From Ferrimonas sediminum (GTDB lineage Bacteria > Pseudomonadota > Gammaproteobacteria > Enterobacterales > Shewanellaceae), in contig NZ_FNEM01000009.1 in the NCBI RefSeq assembly GCF_900100175.1, positions 1 through 64,000 on the forward strand: a stretch of 64,000 bases of DNA, in the 5' to 3' direction. A program made the translations under genes and the position numbers. The notes beneath the pieces are model-generated. The model saw only the letters and a list, made by a program, of their open reading frames with translations. It made no database searches and was not told the origin of the DNA. Positions 43,893 through 51,902 of this stretch are shown here, one piece after another (the first letter of the stretch is position 1; every line of letters begins with the position of its first letter).

Positions 43893-44588
43893 CTATCGTT
43901 GCCAGTCCAGGTGATTGAGAGTGAGGATGCCCTTGTCATCGCTGGGCTGAGGCAGACCGATGTAGAGGATATTGGGCAGGTTGCCGGAGTCGGGCAGCAT
44001 GCCGTACACCGGGTTGTCACGAACCAGCTTGGCGATGTCGCTGTTGGCATCGTTCAGATCGCCAAACACGCGGGCCTCACCAATACAGGTTTCCACACAG
44101 GCGGGCAGCAGGCCCTGCTGTAGACGGTGGATACAGAAGTTGCATTTTTCCGGCGGCGTCTTGAACTTGGTGTCTTTGCGACGGGCGCCATAGGGACAGG
44201 CTTTGACGCAGCGCTGACAGTGGATGCACTTGTCGTAGTCAATCACCACAATGCCATCTTCCTCGCGCTTGTAGGTTGCCTGTTTGGGGCAGACTTTGAC
44301 GCAGGAGGGCTGCTCACAGTGGTTACACTGATTGGGCACCGACAGGGTGGTCACTCCGTGAGTGCCGTTGATGGCCGCCTGGGTGACCCGGGTTCGGGCA
44401 CGACCGGGATCGACCTGGTTCTCGATGGAGCAGGAGACACTGCAGGAGAGGCAGCCGGTGCAGCGGCGTACATCGAACACCATCGCCAGGCGTTTGCCGG
44501 CGGTCTGAGCCAGCAGGGTGGCGCTGGGAATGAGGGTCAGGGCAGCACTTCCCGCCGCCATTTTTAATAATGAACGTCTGTCTAACAT
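43893..44588 (-). CDS. TtrB-like iron-sulfur electron-transfer subunit
   Basis: The 231-residue protein has a Tat signal (DRRSLLKMAAGSAALTL) and the four-cluster ferredoxin pattern of DMSO/tetrathionate reductases: CTGCLSCSVSC, CNHCEQPSCVKVCP, CIHCQRCVKACPYGAR and CNFCIHRLQQGLLPACVETC. It passes electrons to the molybdenum subunit. The ATG at 44588 follows AGGACCTCTC and begins directly at the Tat motif. A 7-bp inverted repeat lies just upstream in the leader. Confidence 0.9.
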   Translation of the reverse strand: MLDRRSLLKMAAGSAALTLIPSATLLAQTAGKRLAMVFDVRRCTGCLSCSVSCSIENQVDPGRARTRVTQAAINGTHGVTTLSVPNQCNHCEQPSCVKVCPKQATYKREEDGIVVIDYDKCIHCQRCVKACPYGARRKDTKFKTPPEKCNFCIHRLQQGLLPACVETCIGEARVFGDLNDANSDIAKLVRDNPVYGMLPDSGNLPNILYIGLPQPSDDKGILTLNHLDWQR

Positions 44589-44605
44589 GAGAGGTCCTTG
44601 AATAT

Positions 44606-44626
44606 GCATTGCAGAATACGCAATGC
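44606..44626. promoter_or_regulatory. Inverted repeat upstream of ttrB-like gene
   Basis: GCATTGC and GCAATGC are separated by seven bases and lie 18 bases before the ttrB-like start. It may be an operator or a hairpin in the mRNA leader. Confidence 0.4.
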
Positions 44627-44954
44627 GGAATTAAGGGTTTTGCTGGCAGAGAAAATAGATGAAAAATGTTCGATTTGGGAGACAAAAAAGAGTTGGCGTT
44701 GTTGATTTGTCGCCAGCCTCCCAACTTTTCGGAATCGAAAAAAGGCAGTTGCGGAATCTGCAAATTACGCTGGTGGCAGAGTCCTGTATAGCGTGCCCAG
44801 CGGCTTTGCTGGTGTCAACGAGATGGGTGTGGCAGCGTGATGTGGCGCAGAGTGCTGGTGACGAACATGGCGGCATTAGCGTGCCGACATGGAGCCGTCG
44901 GGCAGGTCTTTATATCAGGTTGAAATAAAATTTGGCCGATTTTCAATTGTGCTC

Positions 44955-44966
44955 TAGTACGTACTA
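44955..44966. promoter_or_regulatory. 12-bp palindrome, candidate operator
   Basis: TAGTACGTACTA is perfectly self-complementary, in AT-rich DNA about 370 bases upstream of the ttrB-like gene. The binding protein is unknown. Confidence 0.35.
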
Positions 44967-45098
44967 TTACATAGTGTTTAAAGAGGTGGGGTATTATTTT
45001 TTAAAGCACGTTGACTGTACTGTTAAAATAGATTTCAGTGCATATTTAATAATGAGGTTTTGATTTTTAGACCACGGAGAATGCGGCGGAGATATTCA

Positions 45099-45118
45099 GG
45101 CCCGACCTAAGGCGGGCC
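45099..45118 (-). terminator. GC-rich hairpin downstream of the 201-residue protein gene
   Basis: GGCCCG-A-CC pairs with GGCGGGCC around TAA with one bulge. It lies 80 bases beyond the stop of the minus-strand gene at 45199. No T-run follows, so termination is only a suggestion. Confidence 0.35.
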
Positions 45119-45198
45119 GTTGTTAGCGTTACCGGTTGGCGTCGAGATCACCCATAGAGGAATAAGATACCTCTGGCTATCTGAATGCCTGCCACAGG

Positions 45199-45804
45199 CT
45201 AGGGCTGCAGTGTTGCCAGTATTTCACAGATGGTCAAGGGATCACCGGACTCACAATGTTGACGGTAGAGCGCCGGTGAGACCTGCACGTCGGTGAAGCA
45301 CTTCTCAACCAGATTGTTCATCCACCGTTCCAGTGATTCCTCGTTATCCTGTATGGCCTGTTTTTGTTGTGCCGTCCGGCTTTCAATTCTGGTGAGGAAT
45401 ATCGGCAGCAGCTCCGAGGTGACTCCCAGCTCCTGATATTCCCGAGCCCGGTAGGCGGCATCCAGCAGTGATTGCAGCTCTTCAATGCGCTGGCTGTGAT
45501 CGCCGGAGGAATCGACGAGTTCTTCGAGCTCCATTTCATAGTACACCGTGTGCTCGGAGCGATAATGCATCATCTCATCTTTTACTGCGTTGATGACGGT
45601 GTTGATTGCCTCCTCGGTTTCCTGCAGCCGGTACAGGGGTTTGACAAAGTCTGGCTGATGGTACTTATGGGCATCGCGTAGGGAGGTGGCACCGATCTCG
45701 CAGTCGAGGATCGCTTCGCTGGTTAATTGGCGGGTTTCGGCGCCGGCAAACTGGGACAATGCCAACAGCGGCGTGAGCAGTAATACCACGAATCGTCTGT
45801 TCAT
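45199..45804 (-). CDS. Predicted periplasmic helical protein, unknown function
   Basis: I do not recognise this 201-residue protein. It starts with a signal peptide (cleavage after AGA) and is otherwise soluble and mostly charged helices (LQETEEAINTVINAVKDEMMH, RIEELQSLLDAAYRAREYQE). Four Cys (CEIG, KCFTD, QHCESG, TICEI) could form two disulphides in the periplasm. It lies 42 bases downstream of another minus-strand gene of unknown function and may share its transcript. Confidence 0.65.
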   Translation of the reverse strand: MNRRFVVLLLTPLLALSQFAGAETRQLTSEAILDCEIGATSLRDAHKYHQPDFVKPLYRLQETEEAINTVINAVKDEMMHYRSEHTVYYEMELEELVDSSGDHSQRIEELQSLLDAAYRAREYQELGVTSELLPIFLTRIESRTAQQKQAIQDNEESLERWMNNLVEKCFTDVQVSPALYRQHCESGDPLTICEILATLQP

Positions 45805-45846
45805 CAGGGGGTCCTTTTCCTGTGGAATGGGTGTCGAGGCTACAAA

Positions 45847-46362
45847 TCAGGCGATGAAGGCCGAGATGCCGCCGTGATCGATCTGCCATTGTCGAATGGC
45901 GGTCAGTATCTCCTGGTGAATCTTCGGTGCTTGAGTCAGGCCAAACAGGGTGCCGCTGATGACGATGCTGCGCCCCTGACGGTTGTGGATACGATGGCTG
46001 AAGCAGAGTTTGTCGAGCCAGGTGCGGTGGTAGGAGCGTTCGATGTCGATCTCTTTCAGGCTCAGTGCCAGACGTCCGCGTTCGGCGCTGTCGCCCAGTT
46101 CGCCCATCATGCCGCTGATCTCGTCGTTGCTGAAGCGGACGCTGTGATCGCCTTTATCCCGAACCTGAAAGAACACACTGATGCTGCCAGCCACCACCAG
46201 GCCTGCCAACATCACTCCGGATACCGCCAGAGACAGCAGGGTGGCCACCACGAACAGCAGAGTCACGACCAGGCCGTGTCCTTGAAAAAAAACGTTGTCG
46301 TCGGGGGCGTATTCCGTGGAGTAGGGCGTGTTCAACTGGGCCTCATTAATCAGTGCTTTCAA
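45847..46362 (-). CDS. Membrane protein of unknown function
   Basis: The 171-residue product has a short N-terminal tail, two adjacent transmembrane helices (GLVVTLLFVVATLLSLAV, GVMLAGLVVAGSISVFF) and a soluble domain of about 110 residues that reads like a compact alpha/beta fold (SIVISGTLFGLTQAPKIHQE). I know no family for it. It is divergent from the methyltransferase gene. Confidence 0.6.
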   Translation of the reverse strand: MKALINEAQLNTPYSTEYAPDDNVFFQGHGLVVTLLFVVATLLSLAVSGVMLAGLVVAGSISVFFQVRDKGDHSVRFSNDEISGMMGELGDSAERGRLALSLKEIDIERSYHRTWLDKLCFSHRIHNRQGRSIVISGTLFGLTQAPKIHQEILTAIRQWQIDHGGISAFIA

Positions 46363-46535
46363 TCAGTACTCCCATCGTAAAGCCGCTGAAATCAGGTTTC
46401 CACAGGTGTTATCACGAATTTCTAATTAACATTGCTGTGGATGTGTTTTAAGCACAGGTGCAGGCGCTGGTTTCCTGGACCAACCCGGGCCTATACTGGC
46501 ACTTCATACCACTTGGACGGGCAAACGGGAGCATC

Positions 46536-47165
46536 ATGGACGACGATCTGGAAACCATCCGCACCTTCGACAAACTGGCCAGCCAGTATCAGGACAAGTA
46601 CATGGCGATGGATCAGTATCTGGATACCTATGTGGCTTTTTGCCAGGCATTGGCGGCGGCCCCCCGGGTGCTGGAACTGGGGTGCGGGCCTGGTAATGTC
46701 TCTCGTCACCTGATGGCGCAGCGCCCCGATATGCAGTTGCTGGGTATCGATCTGGCCCCCAACATGGTGTCTCTGGCTCGAAACAATGTGCCTGGTGCGC
46801 GTTTCGAGATCCTGGATGCCCGGGATCTTGGCTCGGTGGAGCCGAATCTCGATGGCATCATGGCGGCGTTTTGTCTGCCCTATTTGGCGCCGTTGGACGT
46901 TCAGGGGCTCATTAACGATGCTGCCGCCGCGTTGCGTGACGGCGGGGTGATCTACCTGAGCACCATGGAGGGGCCGGCGTCCCAATCCGGGTTTCAGACC
47001 TCGTCCGCCGGTGACCGTGTCTACACTCATTACCATCAGGCTGAAAAGTTGCAGCAGTGGCTGGCGCCGAAGTTCGAGCTGCTGGATCTGCAGCGACGCC
47101 GGTATGATGACGGAACCCATCGAGCCACCGACCTGTTTATCCTGGCGCGCAGACGATCAGGGTGA
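46536..47165 (+). CDS. Class I SAM-dependent methyltransferase
   Basis: The 209-residue protein has the SAM-binding motif VLELGCGPGNVSRHL, the acidic residue after the second strand (LLGIDLAPNM) and motif III/IV equivalents (FEILDARDL, DGIMAAFCLPYL). It is a small soluble enzyme whose substrate cannot be told. The ATG at 46536, after CGGGAG, is better than upstream in-frame starts. Its last nine bases overlap the end of an AlkB pseudogene on the other strand. Confidence 0.85.
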   Translation: MDDDLETIRTFDKLASQYQDKYMAMDQYLDTYVAFCQALAAAPRVLELGCGPGNVSRHLMAQRPDMQLLGIDLAPNMVSLARNNVPGARFEILDARDLGSVEPNLDGIMAAFCLPYLAPLDVQGLINDAAAALRDGGVIYLSTMEGPASQSGFQTSSAGDRVYTHYHQAEKLQQWLAPKFELLDLQRRRYDDGTHRATDLFILARRRSG

Positions 47166-47617
47166 GGATGGCGAGCCTGACTCCGTCCCGGTGGACCAGC
47201 CAAACTGGCGAAATGTCAGGTTCAATCTCGGCTGCTGATAACCGGGTTGAGGTAACCGCGCATGTTCATATCGCTGTTGGCGTCCCGGCCCCATCCACAG
47301 CAAATCGCCTGGGTGCAGGGTCAAAACCAGGGTGTCGGCGCATCGGTGGTGCTGCGAAAACCAAATCGACGGGAGGCGCCGAGGCTCTGGGAGGCAATGT
47401 GCCGCCGTCGATAAGCCCGGCATCGGCAAACAGAAACTGGCCGGTACTGGCCTGGTGATAACTGCCTCCCGCCAGGGGAATCTGCCGTTGATTAAGGTCG
47501 TACCGATGGGTCAGGGTTTGAAACAGGGCGTCGGCCTAGGGGCGGGCTCAAGAACGCAGGCCAATACCGGGCCTGGGCATCAATGGCCACAGCGTGCATC
47601 CGTGCAGCGAGAGTCAT
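47157..47617 (-). pseudogene. Decayed AlkB-family dioxygenase gene
   Basis: Pieces of a 2-oxoglutarate/Fe(II) DNA-repair dioxygenase occur in order but in different minus-strand frames. From an ATG at 47617 comes ARYWPAFLSPP. After a frameshift the next piece reads DALFQTLTHRYDLNQRQIPL. Another frame gives SLGASRRFGFRSTTDAPTPWF. The last piece has LTLHPGDLLWMGPG and PRLNLTFRQFG, the cofactor-binding Arg motif. The segment that should carry the HxD iron ligands is missing, so about 40 codons seem deleted. At least three frame breaks rule out a working enzyme. Simple sequencing error would not explain the deletion. Confidence 0.75.
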
Positions 47618-47706
47618 GGCAACATCCAATTAAATTCTGAAACACTTTAATAACACCCCTGGATGTCGGGATCAGTATACTTGGCCGAAAACTTCAGGGT
47701 CGAAGT

Positions 47707-50700
47707 ATGAATCTCTCCCGTTCTTCATTGAAAAATCCCGCCGCTGTTCTGGTTATCGTGGCGCTGATCTGTCTGTTTGGCATCCTCAGCATGATGAAGC
47801 TGCCGATACAGCTCACACCGGATATCGAACAGCCACAAATCACCATCTCTACCGGCTGGCGCAGTGCCGCTCCGGAGGAGTTGGAATCGGTGATCATCGA
47901 GCCGCAGGAAAATGTGGTGAAAAATACCCGCGGGGTGACTGAGGTGACCACCTCCATCAACAGCGGCTTTGGCAACATCACCCTGACCTTCGATGTGGGC
48001 ACCGACATGCAGCAGGCGATGCTGGATGTGATTAACAATCTGAACCAGGCGCCGCCGTTGCCACTGGATGCCTCTGAGCCTGTGGTCGCGGTGGGCGGTG
48101 GCCGCGACGGACCCAATGCTGCTTCCTTGCTGGTGCGGATTCTGCCCGGTAACCCTCAGCAAGAGATCGCCCGGTATCAGAAGCTTATCGATGATGTGAT
48201 TGAGCCGAGGCTGGCCCGGATACAGGGGATTGGTCAGGTCAACCTCAACTCCCGCCGGCCCAGAGAGCTGCGCATCAGCTTCGATCCCTTTACCGCGGCA
48301 GCCATGGGCATTCAGGTCAGCCAGATCAGCAGCACCATTGCCCGTGCCGCCGATGTCTCCGGCGGCTTTGCCGATGTCGGTCGTCGCCAGTACACGGTTC
48401 GCTTTGTCGGTCAGTACGACATCGAGAACATCAGCGAGATGATTGTCGGCTATCAGAATGACCGTCCGATCTATCTGCAGGACATTGCCACGGTGGAAGA
48501 CACCCTGGTGGACCGGTTCGGCTTTACCTTGAGAAACGGTGCGCCTGCCTATTACATCACCCTGACCCGGGGTGCCGATGCCAACACAGTAACTTTGCTG
48601 GACGAGGTCAACCGCGCCATCGATGAGCTTAACGCCGGGCCGCTGGCGGACGCCGGGCTGGTGATTGATCTCAGTTTCGATTCGTCGGTCCATATTCGTA
48701 ATGCCCTGACGCTGGTGAAGAGCAATCTCGGACTGGGCGTTGCACTGGCATTGGGAATCCTGTGGCTGTTCCTGCGTGGCTGGCGCACCACCATGATCAT
48801 CGCGACCACCATTCCCATCTCTATCATGGTGGCGTTTCTGGGCCTGAGCCTGTTTGACCGCAGCCTGAATGTGATCTCTCTGGCGGGGCTGGCGTTCTCG
48901 GTAGGCTTGGTGCTGGATGCTGCCATCATTGTGCAGGAGAACATTGTCAGGCTCAGGGGCCTGGGCATGGACAGCGGTAAGGCGGTGTTAAAGGGGGCGG
49001 TGGAGGTGACCGGAGCGCTGTTCGCCTCCACCGCCACCAGCGTGGCCATCTTCCTGCCGATTCTGTTTATGCAGGGGATTGAGGGGCAGCTGTTTTCCGA
49101 TCTGGCCCTGACGCTGTCCATCGCGGTGATCGCGTCGTTGCTGAGCGCCATTACAGTCTTGCCCGTTGCCAGCAGATACTGGCTGACCGGATTGGACGAC
49201 TGCGACCCCTTTGAACGCTACTGGCAGCGATTGACCCATAGTGTGATGTGGCTGACCGGCAGTGCGCTGCGGCGCATCGGTTGGATTGGCGCGCTGCTCG
49301 GAGGCTCGGTGGCGATCACTCTGTTGCTGTTGCCCAAGACCGATTTTATGCCCCGGGCGCCTATCGACGGTTTCTTCTTCAACATCAGTCTGCCACCGGG
49401 GGGCAACCTGGAATTTGTCGACAAGGAGATGGCCCAGCTGGTTCGTGAGCGGATTCAGCCCCACCTGAGTGGCGACAAGCTGCCGAAGATAAAAAGCTAT
49501 AACTTTTACTCCTTTGGGGCCGGGTTCAGTGGCGGCTTCATCTACGCCGATGATCCCACCGAGGTAGAAACCCTGATGGAGGTGGTACAGGCCGATATTC
49601 TTGCCGGACTGCCTGACACCCAGGTGTTTCTGTTCCGGGGCTCGATGATCAATGTGACCGGTGGCGGCAATGGCCGGTCAATCAGCGTCAATCTGCAGGG
49701 ACCGGAGCTTGAGGGGCTGATTGATGCCGCCCAGGCTGGCCTTACCGCCATTCAGACCCATCTGCCCGGCGTCAGTGCCCGGCCGATCCCCGGGCTGGCC
49801 ATCGCCGAGCCCGAACTGCAACTGGTGCCCGATGACCGTCGCATTACCCAGGCCGGCCTCAGCCGCGGCGATGTGGCTGACACCGTGCGGGCCTATACCG
49901 ACGGCTTGTTCATCAGCGAGTATTTTGACGGTAACGACCGTATGAACGTCATCCTGCGTGGTAGCGACTGGCGTACCCCGGAGGAGTTGGCATCACTGCC
50001 GGTATACACTCCGCTGGCGGGGATCCAGACCTTGGGCGAGCTGGCCGATATTCGCCGAACCGTCGGCCCGACACAGCTGAGGCGAGTGGACGGAAAACGC
50101 ACCATCAGCCTGGAGTTGTCGCCACCGGAAGAGATGTCGATGGAGGAGGCGCTGGTGGCGCTGAACGATACCATTATCCCAACGATGCAGGCGCAGTTAC
50201 CGCCTTCGGCCAGCATCAAGCTCAGTGGTAACGCCAATAAGATGGCCTCGGCCATTGAGGAGATGATGCTGAACTTTGTCCTGGCGCTACTGATTCTGTT
50301 TTTGTTGATGACGGCACTGTTTAAATCGGCCCGGGACAGCTTTTTGGTGCTGCTGGTCATGCCCCTGGCGGTTGGCGGCGGGGTGTTGTCCTTGTGGATA
50401 CTGAACCTGGTCAGCTTCCAGTCACTGGATCTGCTGACCATGATTGGGTTCATCATCCTGCTGGGGTTGGTGGTCAATAACGCCATTTTGTTGGTGGACC
50501 AGACTCGCCGCGCCGAGCGCCAGGGTTGTCATCGCGCCGAGGCGGTGGCGCAGGCGGTACGCATCCGTGCCCGGCCGGTGTACATGAGTACCCTGACCAG
50601 CCTGTTTGGCATGTTGCCGTTGATGCTGATGCCCGGCGTCGGCTCTGAGATCTACCGGGGACTGGCGACGGTGATCGTCGGTGGCATGGGGATCAGTGCC

Positions 50701-50832
50701 TTGTTCACCCTGATTCTGTTGCCGAGTCTGTTGCGGCTGGGAGAGACCCGGATGACCCCGCAGAGCTCCTCTACACTTACACCGGCGGCGCCTGTCGCGC
50801 CTCTGCAAGCCAGCCAATCACAGGCGGAATGA
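47707..50832 (+). CDS. RND-family efflux transporter permease
   Basis: The 1041-residue protein has 12 predicted helices and two large periplasmic loops, as in AcrB-type pumps (MKLPIQLTPDIEQPQITIST near the start; NLNQAPPLP). The proton-relay pair is unusual. AcrB has Asp-Asp (407/408) in helix 4, but here the string is GLVLDAAIIVQEN, so Asp404 is followed by Ala405. In helix 10 GLVVNNAILLVD has Asn where AcrB has Lys940. It may be coupled differently or belong to a less studied RND branch. The adaptor gene follows with an ATGA overlap, the reverse of the common order. No outer-membrane factor is encoded here. Confidence 0.9.
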   Translation: MNLSRSSLKNPAAVLVIVALICLFGILSMMKLPIQLTPDIEQPQITISTGWRSAAPEELESVIIEPQENVVKNTRGVTEVTTSINSGFGNITLTFDVGTDMQQAMLDVINNLNQAPPLPLDASEPVVAVGGGRDGPNAASLLVRILPGNPQQEIARYQKLIDDVIEPRLARIQGIGQVNLNSRRPRELRISFDPFTAAAMGIQVSQISSTIARAADVSGGFADVGRRQYTVRFVGQYDIENISEMIVGYQNDRPIYLQDIATVEDTLVDRFGFTLRNGAPAYYITLTRGADANTVTLLDEVNRAIDELNAGPLADAGLVIDLSFDSSVHIRNALTLVKSNLGLGVALALGILWLFLRGWRTTMIIATTIPISIMVAFLGLSLFDRSLNVISLAGLAFSVGLVLDAAIIVQENIVRLRGLGMDSGKAVLKGAVEVTGALFASTATSVAIFLPILFMQGIEGQLFSDLALTLSIAVIASLLSAITVLPVASRYWLTGLDDCDPFERYWQRLTHSVMWLTGSALRRIGWIGALLGGSVAITLLLLPKTDFMPRAPIDGFFFNISLPPGGNLEFVDKEMAQLVRERIQPHLSGDKLPKIKSYNFYSFGAGFSGGFIYADDPTEVETLMEVVQADILAGLPDTQVFLFRGSMINVTGGGNGRSISVNLQGPELEGLIDAAQAGLTAIQTHLPGVSARPIPGLAIAEPELQLVPDDRRITQAGLSRGDVADTVRAYTDGLFISEYFDGNDRMNVILRGSDWRTPEELASLPVYTPLAGIQTLGELADIRRTVGPTQLRRVDGKRTISLELSPPEEMSMEEALVALNDTIIPTMQAQLPPSASIKLSGNANKMASAIEEMMLNFVLALLILFLLMTALFKSARDSFLVLLVMPLAVGGGVLSLWILNLVSFQSLDLLTMIGFIILLGLVVNNAILLVDQTRRAERQGCHRAEAVAQAVRIRARPVYMSTLTSLFGMLPLMLMPGVGSEIYRGLATVIVGGMGISALFTLILLPSLLRLGETRMTPQSSSTLTPAAPVAPLQASQSQAE

Positions 50833-51887
50833 CTATGAAACGATTTAATACGCTTTTGATCCTCATCGGCCTATGGGGGCTGGCGCCTCAGACCATGGCG
50901 GAGCCGCAGGCGCCGGCCAGTCCGGTGAAGGTCGAGCAGGTCAAGCAGACGGACCTGGCGCCGACGGCCCGGCTGTTGGGCACGGTGTACAGCCGTAACA
51001 ATGTGATGCTGACCGCCGGTGTTAACGGCCAGCTGACCTGGATTGTGGAGCCCGGCACCCTGGTAAGCAAAGGCGATACTCTGGTGACCATGGATACTTT
51101 TCCGCTGGAGTTGGCACAGCTGGAGCAGCAGGCCCAGATCAAACGGGCCGAGATTAACCTGCGTTATCTGAAGCGTGAGCTGGAGCGCCTGGTTACCCTG
51201 CAGGCGCAAAATAACGCCGCCGAGTACCAGCTGGATGAGAACCGTTCCAAGTACGAGCTGGCCAATGCCGATCTGGAGATTGCCCGGCTTAAGTTGAAGC
51301 AGATAAACGACCAACTGGAGCGGGCCCAGATCGAGGCGCCCTTCGACGGGGTGATCACCGAGCGACTGGTGCGGGAAGGCACCGATGTGAATCGTTCCGA
51401 TGCGCTGCTGAGAATGATGGACACCGAGCACTTGGAGGTGCATCTGCACGTGCCGGTGAAGTATTTGAGTAAAATCAGCCGGGGTGAGCCCCTGACCATC
51501 AGCAGCGAGCACCACCTGACCCAGGCCAGCATTCGTGCCGTGATTCCGGCAGCGGATCCCCGCAGCCAGACCTTTGAGCTCAGAATGACCTTGCCGCCGG
51601 AGAGTGTTCAATATCTGACGGCTGGCGAACTGGTGAAGGTAGCGATTCCGGTGCAGCAATCCAGACAGACTCTGGCGGTGCACCGCGATGCCTTGATTCT
51701 GCGTCGTCAGGGCTCCTACGTGATGAAGATTGATGATAACAACGTGGCCCATAAGACACGGGTGGTGGTAGGCGCCGGTCAGGGCGACTGGGTGGCCATT
51801 GAAGGCGAGTTGGCGGTGGGAGACCGGGTAGCGATTCGCGGCGCCGAGCGGCTGCGGGACGGGCAGAGAGTGGTCGTTCAGGGCTAG
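50829..51887 (+). CDS. RND periplasmic adaptor (membrane-fusion protein)
   Basis: The 352-residue protein has a signal peptide (cleavage after TMA), a lipoyl-like half (LTAGVNGQLTWIVEPGTLVSKGDTL), a coiled-coil hairpin of about 80 residues, the second lipoyl half (AQIEAPFDGVITERLVREGTDV) and beta-barrel domains. It bridges the RND permease and an outer-membrane channel. The first ATG overlaps the permease stop; a second in-frame ATG at 50835 is also possible. Confidence 0.9.
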   Translation: MTMKRFNTLLILIGLWGLAPQTMAEPQAPASPVKVEQVKQTDLAPTARLLGTVYSRNNVMLTAGVNGQLTWIVEPGTLVSKGDTLVTMDTFPLELAQLEQQAQIKRAEINLRYLKRELERLVTLQAQNNAAEYQLDENRSKYELANADLEIARLKLKQINDQLERAQIEAPFDGVITERLVREGTDVNRSDALLRMMDTEHLEVHLHVPVKYLSKISRGEPLTISSEHHLTQASIRAVIPAADPRSQTFELRMTLPPESVQYLTAGELVKVAIPVQQSRQTLAVHRDALILRRQGSYVMKIDDNNVAHKTRVVVGAGQGDWVAIEGELAVGDRVAIRGAERLRDGQRVVVQG

Positions 51888-51902
51888 TATTGCAGCTGAG
51901 TT

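Larger units (their letters stand above)
44589..45198. other. Long AT-rich control region of the ttrBA-like operon
   Basis: About 610 bases separate the reductase genes from the next minus-strand gene. They hold an inverted repeat (44606-44626), a 12-bp palindrome (44955-44966) and a GC hairpin (45099-45118). A plus-strand open frame at 44659-44928 has no recognisable protein features. I did not find a clear FNR or CRP site. Confidence 0.5.

Noticed and set aside
44659-44928. 89-codon open frame in the ttr control region
   Set aside because: It has no ribosome site, no recognisable motif and lies in AT-rich DNA full of regulatory-looking repeats.
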